The translations under genes and the position numbers were made by a program. Positions 9,181 to 17,405 of a DNA stretch of 64,000 nucleotides are shown here, in pieces. Source of the DNA: Nitrosomonadales bacterium (lineage in GTDB: Bacteria; Pseudomonadota; Gammaproteobacteria; Burkholderiales; Gallionellaceae); contig JACQFX010000067.1 in NCBI GenBank assembly GCA_016199835.1, forward strand, positions 40,815 to 104,814, given 5' to 3'. Within the stretch, counting starts at the first letter, position 1. Every line of letters begins with the position of its first letter. The notes below the pieces were generated by a model. That model had not been told where the DNA came from. It did no database searches and worked only from the letters and a program-made list of their open reading frames with translations.

Positions 9181-11303
9181 TATGTAATCTCCATCAATAA
9201 GGGCAGGACAACGCTTACTCGCGTACCGCCTTCCTCAAGGTTTTCAATGGCGATGTCGCCGCTATGTTCTTCTATGATCTTTTTCACAATCGCAAGACCC
9301 AGGCCGGTACCCTTGGCCTTGGTCGTCACATAGGGCTCAAACGCACGCGCCAACAAATGTTCCGGAAAACCTCTGCCATTGTCTTGTACGCATAGCTTGA
9401 AGGCTCCACCCGCATTCGCTGTACTCAGGATGATTTCCGGTTTGGCTGCGCCCTGCAATTCGTCCTGGGCGTTTTGCAATAAATTATGAATCACCTGGCG
9501 CAAGCGCGTCGCATCACCCCGCACCCCGGCTTGCATCGCTTCCGCACGCAAAATAATTGGAATACTGTTCGCTTCGTACAAGCCAAGAACTTCGCGTAGC
9601 AACTGGTGCATATCCAGCGCCATAAGCTTGGGCGCAGGCGCGCGCGCGTAATCAGAGAATTCCATCACCATGTTTTTCATTGCTGTTACCTGGCTGACTA
9701 TGGTCTGCGTAGCGCGCTGCAACAGCCGTGCGTCGTCCACATCCAGTTTCGTTGCAAGTTTGTGTTGCAATCGTTCTGCCGAAAGCTGGATCGGCGTCAG
9801 CGGATTCTTGATTTCGTGCGCCAGGCGACGCGCCACTTCGCCCCATGCAGCGTGACGTTCTGCCTGCAACAGATAAGTGATATCGTCGAATACCACCACA
9901 TAACCATTTTCTACCGCCGCTTCCAACCGTGTGCCACGCATCAACAACATCTGATTACCGTTCTTGCTGAGTCGCTCGATCTGGCGCTGCCATTCGCTGC
10001 CTGTCTCCTCCTCGAATGCCTGTACCACCGCGATACAGAATGCGCGCAGCAAGGGATGCTGAGCAGCAATTTCAGGCAGGGGCATGCCATGCATCTCTGG
10101 CAGCGGCGCATCCAGTATGTGCATTGCACTGCCGTTAACGGTGCGCAATCGGAATTCTTCGTCTACCACCAGCACGCCTGACGACAAGTGCGCCAGCACG
10201 CTTTCCAGATATGCTTTGGCATTCTTCACCTGTAGTTGTTGCCGCTCGCTCATGGTTTTGGCGTCGGCCAGTTGTGATGTCATCTGATTGAATAGCCCGG
10301 CCAGAGCTCCTAGTTCATCGCTGCTTTGCACGGGTTGCCGATGCGAAAAATCGCCCTGAGCCACTGCGCGCGTACCTTCGGCCAGCGCAGCAAGCGGCGA
10401 ACTCAGCCGTTCGCTGATGATAAAAGCTGCTGATACTGCACTTAACAGCACGATCAATAACGATAATGTAAGCGTAACGCCATATAAACGCTTCAATCCC
10501 AAACGGGATAATGACAACTGCTTGTAATCGCGCGACACTGTTTGCACGGTTTCTGCATCATCGGAAAGCTGTTTTGGTACCGGTTGCACAAATTGCAAGT
10601 AGTGCACTTCCTGCTTCGAGCCCACTGGAGTAATTCGTACCAGTGTGCGCAACACCGGGCTGTTATCCGGCAAAGTGTCTATCATGCCGGACACACCCCG
10701 CTTGCGCGCTTCGCGCAACATGGCAGCATCTGGTGCGTCTGGCAACAAACGATGGCCATTGTTGGCGAATGCAAGTAATCGTCCCTCTGCGCTGAATAAG
10801 GTTACATCCTGCGCCATGCCTTCTTTCACCAAGCGTTTCAATGTACGTTCGTGCTGTTCCGGTGGTTGCTCCGTTAACAACAAGGCGACAGCCTGTCCGC
10901 GCTTACCCAATTCGGTCAACCCGTTTTCCAGTGAGCTACGTCCAAGGCTCAAGCCTCCTTCCAGCGCTTTTTCCACGCGGACGTCGAACCAGGATTCAAT
11001 GCTCTTGCTCAAAAATTGCACCGACACGGTATAGACCAGCAAGCCCGGCAAAATGGCAATCAAGGTAAAAAACAGTGCCAGCCGCAATGTGAGTTTTGCA
11101 CCAAATACCCGTGCCTTTATTTTTCCGCGCAAATTCCAGAGTTGGTAACCCACCAGCAGCGTAAGACACAGCGCCAATGTCCCAGCCAATGCCAACAAGC
11201 CGTAGTAATTATGTGAAAACAGATCGGTATTGGCACTGGCGCTGGATAACAGGTAAAGCAGTAAACCGCCAAGCAGCGCACTGATAAAAATAAGATACTT
11301 CAC
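9180..11303 (-). CDS. ntrY: NtrY-type membrane sensor histidine kinase
   Basis: The 707-residue sensor has two N-terminal membrane segments, a third near residue 75, a periplasmic stretch, and a fourth near residue 275. HAMP, PAS, HisKA and HATPase domains follow. The phospho-accepting His is His496 in RRLAHEIKNPLTP, and the ATP lid contains KGTGLGLAIVKKI. It should phosphorylate the adjacent NtrX-like regulator. In other bacteria NtrY/NtrX pairs respond to nitrogen or redox state; the signal here is unknown. It follows the DUF4390 gene by three bases. Confidence 0.9.
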   Translation of the reverse strand: MKYLIFISALLGGLLLYLLSSASANTDLFSHNYYGLLALAGTLALCLTLLVGYQLWNLRGKIKARVFGAKLTLRLALFFTLIAILPGLLVYTVSVQFLSKSIESWFDVRVEKALEGGLSLGRSSLENGLTELGKRGQAVALLLTEQPPEQHERTLKRLVKEGMAQDVTLFSAEGRLLAFANNGHRLLPDAPDAAMLREARKRGVSGMIDTLPDNSPVLRTLVRITPVGSKQEVHYLQFVQPVPKQLSDDAETVQTVSRDYKQLSLSRLGLKRLYGVTLTLSLLIVLLSAVSAAFIISERLSSPLAALAEGTRAVAQGDFSHRQPVQSSDELGALAGLFNQMTSQLADAKTMSERQQLQVKNAKAYLESVLAHLSSGVLVVDEEFRLRTVNGSAMHILDAPLPEMHGMPLPEIAAQHPLLRAFCIAVVQAFEEETGSEWQRQIERLSKNGNQMLLMRGTRLEAAVENGYVVVFDDITYLLQAERHAAWGEVARRLAHEIKNPLTPIQLSAERLQHKLATKLDVDDARLLQRATQTIVSQVTAMKNMVMEFSDYARAPAPKLMALDMHQLLREVLGLYEANSIPIILRAEAMQAGVRGDATRLRQVIHNLLQNAQDELQGAAKPEIILSTANAGGAFKLCVQDNGRGFPEHLLARAFEPYVTTKAKGTGLGLAIVKKIIEEHSGDIAIENLEEGGTRVSVVLPLLMEIT

Positions 11304-11306
11304 GAT

Positions 11307-11969
11307 TTATTTGCCCTTGTTATGCGCAACCGCATCGGGGCGTACGATCCAGCGATACCAGTCAGAGTCCAGATTCCAATCATTACTGGCCAGGGCGTTG
11401 ACTTGCAGCGGCTTGGGTAATTGCGTTACGTCCAGACGCAAGCGCATCGCCGCAATATAGCTATCGTCCTTTTTGAACAGCTTCTCCGAAATATAGCCAC
11501 CACTATCCTTGAGCAACTCCGCCGAAATGGGGGCTGCGGACTGATGTCCGACGATATGCAATGCATCATTCAGGCTGCTGAAATTCTGATACAGCGCACC
11601 GCGCGTGATGCGGTACTGGCTGGTAAGAATATTGTAAGATAGTTTAATGGTCTGTTCACTGTGCGCAATTTCCTCGTCCAGCCAATACCAGCGCGGATGG
11701 GTCAAGGCGAATTCACTGACAAAATACAGCGGCACCCCCTGTGTCAGCGCCTGCTCGACCAGGAAATTGAGATGGATATCAAAGTCGGCGGAAAACTGGT
11801 AATTGCCGTCAGAAAAATGAACTTCTGTTTTATGTACCTCTATGCCGTCAGCACGGGCTGGAAAATCAAAACAAAAAACCAGAAACAGGAGCCAGCAAAA
11901 ACAAAGAGCTTTGCAAGCTCTTGTCCACGATTTCTCGTCATTGCTTCCCTGTTTTCTGTCTGCGGTCAT
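11307..11969 (-). CDS. DUF4390 domain protein, exported
   Basis: This 220-residue protein has an N-terminal hydrophobic segment (CKALCFCWLLFLVFCFDF) followed by a DUF4390-like body. It lies between rsmB and ntrY, the position this family occupies in many betaproteobacteria. Function is unknown. A periplasmic or membrane-anchored role next to the NtrY sensor is plausible from location only. Its start overlaps the end of rsmB by four bases. Confidence 0.8.
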   Translation of the reverse strand: MTADRKQGSNDEKSWTRACKALCFCWLLFLVFCFDFPARADGIEVHKTEVHFSDGNYQFSADFDIHLNFLVEQALTQGVPLYFVSEFALTHPRWYWLDEEIAHSEQTIKLSYNILTSQYRITRGALYQNFSSLNDALHIVGHQSAAPISAELLKDSGGYISEKLFKKDDSYIAAMRLRLDVTQLPKPLQVNALASNDWNLDSDWYRWIVRPDAVAHNKGK

Positions 11970-13240
11970 TTTTTCTCTGTTTTGTGCAATAACGCATAAA
12001 AGAAACCGTCATGTCGGTCATCGGGCAGTAGTTGACCTTCTTCCAGGTCGGGTATAGGTAATGGCAACTGTCGCACATCATCATGTCGCCGCAAGAATTC
12101 GGCAATGACTTGCTGGTTTTCCCGCGTGAATATGGAACAGGTCACATAAAGCAATTTACCATCACTGGATAACAACCGCCACAATGCTTCAAGAATTTGC
12201 GTTTGTTGCTGCGCAAAACTTTCGATATCCTCCGGGCGACGCAGCCATTTAATATCAGGATGGCGGCGCACTACACCGGAGGCAGAGCAGGGGACATCCG
12301 CAAGTATGCGCTGGAATGACTGCCCATCCCACCATTGCACGGGTTGTGCGGCATCGCCGCATTGCAGGCGTGCCGACAGTTGCAGGCGCTGCATGTTTTC
12401 GCGCACCCGTTCCAGGCGCTGCTCATCCTTGTCTAATGCCAACAAATCTATCTGCGCTCGTTCCAGTAGATGCGCAGACTTGCCGCCAGGTGCGGCGCAA
12501 GCATCCAGCACGCGCATGCCGTCATGCACATCAAGCAGTTGCGCAGCATATTGCGCTCCCGCATCCTGCACCGAAACCAGTCCTTCAAAAAATCCTGGCA
12601 ATTTATCCACGGACACCGGTTGTTCCAGCAGTATGGCCTCCGGCGCTATCAGGCTGGCTTGTATATTCTGTTGCGCGAGTAATGACAGATAATCGGCTGG
12701 AGTAGTACGGCGGCAATTTACGCGCAACGTCATCGGTGGATGCCGGTTACCTGCAAGCAGGGCTTCTTCAGCCCGTTCACCGTATTGCGCCTTGAGGGCA
12801 TCTATCCACCATTGCGGATAAGAATATTGCCCCTCTTCCGTTGCCGCTGCTGCTGCGAGCAGCGCATCCTGCCGACGCAAAAAATTGCGCAGCACCGCAT
12901 TCGCCAAACCGCTAGCCGCCGCATTGCGCTTACGTACAGCGCGCACGGCATGATCCACCACCGCATGTGGGGCTGCCTTGCTGTATTGCAGTTGATATAG
13001 CGCAACCAGCAACAGACAACGCAACTCATCCTGTACCGGCTTGTGCAGCAATTGTTCCAGCACACGCAGCAACTGACCATAAAAGCGCAATGTGCCATAG
13101 CTCAAATCCTGCAGTGCACCGCGCTGCTGCATAGAAAGTTTGGGGTTGGCTTGCAGCACTGCACCCAATATTTGATTCAGATTGCGCCCGCTCAATACCT
13201 GACCAACGACCTGGGCGGCACTTTGTTGTACCAAATCCAT
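11966..13240 (-). CDS. rsmB: 16S rRNA (cytosine-967-C5)-methyltransferase
   Basis: The 424-residue enzyme methylates C967 of 16S rRNA using S-adenosylmethionine. It has an N-terminal NusB-like RNA-binding domain (residues about 5-130). The methyltransferase fold carries the SAM motif VLDACAAPGGKSAH, the DVPCSASGVVRRHPD motif and the catalytic Cys in LLYVTCS. I chose ATG at 13240 because it begins MDLVQQSAAQVVGQVL, lies one base after the fmt stop, and gives normal family length. The frame stays open upstream inside fmt. Confidence 0.93.
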   Translation of the reverse strand: MDLVQQSAAQVVGQVLSGRNLNQILGAVLQANPKLSMQQRGALQDLSYGTLRFYGQLLRVLEQLLHKPVQDELRCLLLVALYQLQYSKAAPHAVVDHAVRAVRKRNAAASGLANAVLRNFLRRQDALLAAAAATEEGQYSYPQWWIDALKAQYGERAEEALLAGNRHPPMTLRVNCRRTTPADYLSLLAQQNIQASLIAPEAILLEQPVSVDKLPGFFEGLVSVQDAGAQYAAQLLDVHDGMRVLDACAAPGGKSAHLLERAQIDLLALDKDEQRLERVRENMQRLQLSARLQCGDAAQPVQWWDGQSFQRILADVPCSASGVVRRHPDIKWLRRPEDIESFAQQQTQILEALWRLLSSDGKLLYVTCSIFTRENQQVIAEFLRRHDDVRQLPLPIPDLEEGQLLPDDRHDGFFYALLHKTEKK

Positions 13241-13241
13241 A

Positions 13242-14177
13242 TCAGATAGTTGAAACACAACGGTCGCCTGGATGTACGGCAAACCCCTGTATGAATTGTG
13301 CTGCAGGCAAAGCCTTGGCATTCGGACGCTGTAGTACTTCCAGACATAACGCACCTTGTCTGCACGCCACGATGATAGCGTTTTTTTCCACCGCCAGCAC
13401 GGTTCCGGATACGCCGCTCAAATCATGGCGTACGCTAGCCTGCCAGATTTTGATGGGCGTTGCATTGAGTGTAGTAGTGGCAGCGGGAAATGGATTGTAA
13501 GCACGCACAGCACAACTGATATGTGCTGCGCTTTGCGTCCAGTCTATTTCGGCTTCCGCCCTGTTCAATTTGGCGGCATAGGTTGCAAGCGTATTGTCCT
13601 GCTGCACAGGCATCAATTGTCCTTGTTCCAACAAATGCAATGCCTCGACTATGGCTTCGGCACCCAATATCGCCAACTTGTCATGCAGTGTCGCACCATT
13701 GTCTTGTGCGGAAATAGCACAGGATTTTTTCAGTAACATGTCGCCGGTATCCAGCCCTGCGTCCATTTGCATGACAGTGATGCCTGTTTCCGTGTCGCCC
13801 GCCAGGATTGCGCGCTGTATGGGCGCAGCACCGCGCCAACGTGGCAGCAGCGAAGCATGAATGTTCAGGCAACCATAGCGCGGCAATTGCAATACCGCTT
13901 GCGGCAGGATTAACCCGTATGCAGCAACTACCATTACATCCGCCATATAGGCAGCAAGCTCATTTTGAATATCAATGTCTTTCAGTGTGTGCGGTTGCAA
14001 TACAGGCAGGTCATGCAACAAAGCCAGTTGTTTGACCGGGCTGGGAGTAAGTTGCATACCGCGTCCGGCAGGACGATCAGGTTGGGTCAGTACGGCAACT
14101 ACATCAAACTGATGTATCAGTAGCGCTTCAAGTGCTGCTGCTGCAAAGTGTGGTGTACCAGCGAAAATGATTTTCAA
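13242..14177 (-). CDS. fmt: Methionyl-tRNA formyltransferase
   Basis: The 311-residue enzyme formylates initiator Met-tRNA with 10-formyltetrahydrofolate. It starts MKIIFAGTPHFAAAALEAL, has the active-site region SLLPRWRGAAPIQRAI and then DTGDML. The C-terminal tRNA-binding domain follows from about residue 205. It lies 12 bases after def and one base before rsmB, the usual def-fmt-rsmB operon. Confidence 0.96.
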   Translation of the reverse strand: MKIIFAGTPHFAAAALEALLIHQFDVVAVLTQPDRPAGRGMQLTPSPVKQLALLHDLPVLQPHTLKDIDIQNELAAYMADVMVVAAYGLILPQAVLQLPRYGCLNIHASLLPRWRGAAPIQRAILAGDTETGITVMQMDAGLDTGDMLLKKSCAISAQDNGATLHDKLAILGAEAIVEALHLLEQGQLMPVQQDNTLATYAAKLNRAEAEIDWTQSAAHISCAVRAYNPFPAATTTLNATPIKIWQASVRHDLSGVSGTVLAVEKNAIIVACRQGALCLEVLQRPNAKALPAAQFIQGFAVHPGDRCVSTI

Positions 14178-14189
14178 AAATATATTCCG

Positions 14190-14693
14190 TCAAAGGGTTT
14201 CGCGTTGGTGTTTTTTCAGCTTGGCGCGAATACGTGACTGCTTGAGTTGCGACAGATACTCGACGAACACCTTGCCTTTAAGATGATCTATCTCATGTTG
14301 TATACAGGTTGCCAGCAGACCCTCCGCATTTAGCGAAAAAACTTCGCCTTGCTGATCCAGTGCGCGTACCGTGACGCGCTCAGCGCGCGTCACATCTTCA
14401 TATGTGCCAGGAACCGACAGACAGCCTTCTTCGCGTTTTACTTCGCCATCGCACATGATGATTTCTGGATTGATAAACACAAGCAAGTCATCGTGAGTCT
14501 CGGAGACATCAATCACAATAATCTGCTGGTGCACATCCACTTGGGTTGCAGCCAAGCCCACACCCGGTGCGGCATACATGGTTTCCGTCATGTCACGGAT
14601 CAGTTTGCGGGTGGCAGAAGTAATTTCCAGCACGGGCTTGGCGATAGTGTGTAAACGTATATCCGGGTATTGCAGTATCTTGAGTATTGCCAT
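14190..14693 (-). CDS. def: Peptide deformylase
   Basis: The 167-residue metalloenzyme removes the formyl group from new proteins. All three family motifs are present: [10 protein letters not shown] (motif 1), EGCLSVPG (motif 2, with the metal Cys) and QHEIDHLKG (motif 3, with two metal His and the catalytic Glu). It is the first gene of a minus-strand operon running through fmt, rsmB, DUF4390, ntrY and ntrX, and is divergent from the LysM gene. Confidence 0.97.
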   Translation of the reverse strand: MAILKILQYPDIRLHTIAKPVLEITSATRKLIRDMTETMYAAPGVGLAATQVDVHQQIIVIDVSETHDDLLVFINPEIIMCDGEVKREEGCLSVPGTYEDVTRAERVTVRALDQQGEVFSLNAEGLLATCIQHEIDHLKGKVFVEYLSQLKQSRIRAKLKKHQRETL

Positions 14694-14785
14694 AAATGCT
14701 TGCTAATTTAGATGACTGGATGCAGAATTTGGTCGCCGTGCGCGCTTTACCGCACCGCGTCTTCCAATAAGCTACCGGGGTTTCC

Positions 14786-15826
14786 ATGCACAGGTTCATT
14801 ATATCTCTGATTTGCTGTTTATTGCCCGCACTCGCCCTTGCAGATGTGTCGGAAATCCAAGATGGCGCTCCGGATCGTTACACCGTGGTAAAAGGAGATA
14901 CTTTGTGGGACATTTCTGCCAAATTTCTCAAGAGCCCGTGGAAGTGGCCACAAATCTGGGGCATGAACAAAGACACCATTCAGGATCCCCACTGGATTTA
15001 TCCAGGTGATGTAATCGTTCTGGATCGCACGACCGGCACACTACGCGTCGACAGGGGTTCTGTCGCAAGTACTTCACACACCGAAGGCTCCGGCATTACT
15101 GTCAAACTGTCCCCATCTGTACAAGCACAGAATAGCAGCCACAACGCCATTCCAGTTATCCCGGTTGAGGATATCGCGCCGTTTCTTAGCCGCCCCATGG
15201 TTATCGAAGAAAAAGAGCTGTCTGGTTCATCTTTACTGGTCGGCACTTATGAACAACGTGTCATTTTGGGCAGCGATGATATTGCATATGTAAAGGGATT
15301 ACCCGAAGACAAAGGCCTATTGTGGCAAATTTACCGTCCGGGCAAGGCATTGATAGACCCAGACACCAAAGAAGTATTGGGACATGAGGCTACCTATCTC
15401 GGTGACGCGCGTGTTGAAAAGTTCGCCGATATCAGCACGCTCAGAATCACGCGCGCAGTGCAGGAAATCAACAAGGGAGATCGCCTGACCCCAGTCACCG
15501 GTGAGCTCACCAGCGATTATGTGCCACATGCCCCTGAAAAACAGGTGTCCGCACGCGTTATTTCGATTTACGACGGCGTATCTGAAGCCGGGCAAAATGC
15601 CATCGTTACCATCAACAAGGGACGCCGCGATGGTATAGAAAATGGCCATGTACTTGCCTTGTACCGTAAAGGGGAGGTGCTGAATGAAAATCGCAAGACC
15701 ATTACCCTGCCGGACACCCGTTACGGCTTGCTGTTTATTTTCCGTACCTTTGACAAAGTGGCTTACGCTTTGGTGATGCATACCCAATTGCCGGTAGAGT
15801 TGCTGGATCGAGCACAAACCCCTTGA
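14786..15826 (+). CDS. LysM peptidoglycan-binding protein
   Basis: The 346-residue protein has a signal peptide (IISLICCLLPALALA) followed directly by one LysM domain. That domain spans about residues 30-80 (YTVVKGDTLWDISAKFL and later HWIYPGDVIVL). The remainder is a conserved periplasmic region without a domain I can name. LysM-dprA-smg-topA opposite def-fmt is a widely kept betaproteobacterial arrangement. A role in the cell wall is inferred from LysM only. Confidence 0.88.
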   Translation: MHRFIISLICCLLPALALADVSEIQDGAPDRYTVVKGDTLWDISAKFLKSPWKWPQIWGMNKDTIQDPHWIYPGDVIVLDRTTGTLRVDRGSVASTSHTEGSGITVKLSPSVQAQNSSHNAIPVIPVEDIAPFLSRPMVIEEKELSGSSLLVGTYEQRVILGSDDIAYVKGLPEDKGLLWQIYRPGKALIDPDTKEVLGHEATYLGDARVEKFADISTLRITRAVQEINKGDRLTPVTGELTSDYVPHAPEKQVSARVISIYDGVSEAGQNAIVTINKGRRDGIENGHVLALYRKGEVLNENRKTITLPDTRYGLLFIFRTFDKVAYALVMHTQLPVELLDRAQTP

Positions 15827-15835
15827 GCGCAAACT

Positions 15836-16903
15836 ATGGACGCGGAGCTTGCGTCATGGCTGACACTTAGTCTCATTCCCGGTCTGGGCAATGAAGGTTT
15901 GCGCCGACTGCTACAAACCTTCGGTTCTCCTGCCCACATCTACGCTGCCTCGGCGCAAGCCCTGAAACAGGTGGTTAAACCTGCTGTGGCGGTTGCCATT
16001 GCACAAGGCCCGGATGAAGCCACGCTGGCGCCGGTTTCTGCATGGCTGGAGGACTCCAATAACAATATTGTCACGTTGGCCGACGCCGATTATCCGCAGT
16101 CTCTGCTTAACACTTCAGATCCTCCTTTACTGCTGTATGTAAAAGGGCGGCGCGAATTGCTCAACCGCCCAGCACTTGCCGTGATCGGTAGCCGCAATGC
16201 AACGCCGCAAGGATTGGATAACGCAGAATCTTTCGCCCAAGCAGTTAGTACCGCCGGGCTGTGTATCATCAGCGGCCTGGCGCATGGCATAGATGCGGCA
16301 GCACATCGAGGCGGCTTGTATGGCATCGGTTCCAGCATTGCCGTAGTCGGTACCGGACTGGACAAGGTTTATCCTGCTGCCAACCGCGATTTGGCGCACC
16401 AGTTAGCAGGGGCGGGTGCGCTAATTTCCGAATTTCCGCTCGGCACTCCACCACTGGCAGCCAACTTCCCGCGCCGTAATCGCATCATCAGCGGCCTGAG
16501 TCTCGGCTGCCTGGTAGTCGAGGCTGGGCTGCAAAGTGGTTCACTGATTACTGCGCGCATGGCTTTGGAACAAGGGCGCGAAGTATTTGCCATTCCTGGT
16601 TCCATTCATTCCCCGCAAGCCAAAGGTAGTCATTACCTGATCAAGCAGGGTGCAAAACTCGTGGAATGCGCGCAAGACATCCTCGAAGAACTGGGATGTA
16701 TTTTCACTCCCACCACAAAGGTTTGTGGTGCGACGCAAGACCATCCGTTATTTGTACATTTGGGCTTCGATCCAACCGACATAGACAGCTTGAGTCAGCG
16801 TAGCGGCTTGACGATTGAGGCGCTATCCGCCATCCTGTTGCAACTGGAGCTTGATGGCGGTGTTGCCGTCTTGCCAGGGGGCTTATACCAACGCATCAAC
16901 TAA
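15836..16903 (+). CDS. dprA: DNA-processing protein DprA
   Basis: This 355-residue protein loads RecA on incoming single-stranded DNA during natural transformation. The Rossmann-like domain contains VIGSRNATPQG, GLAHGIDAAAH and NFPRRNRIISGLS. A C-terminal DprA winged helix follows after about residue 295. It begins nine bases after the LysM gene. Its presence alone does not show that the organism is competent, since dprA is widely kept. Confidence 0.95.
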   Translation: MDAELASWLTLSLIPGLGNEGLRRLLQTFGSPAHIYAASAQALKQVVKPAVAVAIAQGPDEATLAPVSAWLEDSNNNIVTLADADYPQSLLNTSDPPLLLYVKGRRELLNRPALAVIGSRNATPQGLDNAESFAQAVSTAGLCIISGLAHGIDAAAHRGGLYGIGSSIAVVGTGLDKVYPAANRDLAHQLAGAGALISEFPLGTPPLAANFPRRNRIISGLSLGCLVVEAGLQSGSLITARMALEQGREVFAIPGSIHSPQAKGSHYLIKQGAKLVECAQDILEELGCIFTPTTKVCGATQDHPLFVHLGFDPTDIDSLSQRSGLTIEALSAILLQLELDGGVAVLPGGLYQRIN

Positions 16904-16925
16904 AAATCGTTTTCACCGGGATGCC

Positions 16926-17381
16926 ATGTTTGACATTTTGATGTATTTGTTTGAAAGTTATTTTTATGCTGGCAGTTATCCCGACTCCGAAAAACTATCC
17001 CTCAAGCTGAGTGCTGCCGGGTTTGAAGATGAAGATATCCGTCGTACCCTGGCTTGGCTGACCGGTCTGAAACAATTGACCCAGGCTGATTATCCGGTAG
17101 CAATCAACGATAGCGGTGTGCGTTGTTATGCCGAACTGGAGTTTCGTCGCATCAGTCCGGAAGCCTTTCGCTTCCTGACATTCTGGGAGCAAAGCAGGAT
17201 GATCTCGCCTGTGGAGCGGGAAATGATCCTGGATCGTGCTGTTGCGCTTGGGCGCGAAAGTCTACCGCTGGATAAAATCAAGCTCATCACATTGATGGTG
17301 CTTTGGAACCAACACGAAGAACTGGATCCCCTGATCGTTGAAGACCTGCTCACTCCGAACGATACCGGACATTTACATTAA
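16926..17381 (+). CDS. smg: Smg family protein (DUF494)
   Basis: The 151-residue product begins MFDILMYLFESYFYAG and fits the DUF494/Smg family, a small soluble protein of unknown biochemical role. It is almost always found between dprA and topA, as here. I chose the ATG at 16926, in the spacer after the dprA stop, because it gives the family N-terminus; the open frame extends back into dprA. Confidence 0.92.
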   Translation: MFDILMYLFESYFYAGSYPDSEKLSLKLSAAGFEDEDIRRTLAWLTGLKQLTQADYPVAINDSGVRCYAELEFRRISPEAFRFLTFWEQSRMISPVEREMILDRAVALGRESLPLDKIKLITLMVLWNQHEELDPLIVEDLLTPNDTGHLH

Positions 17382-17405
17382 TCAACTGGCGAATCCCATA
17401 TACAG

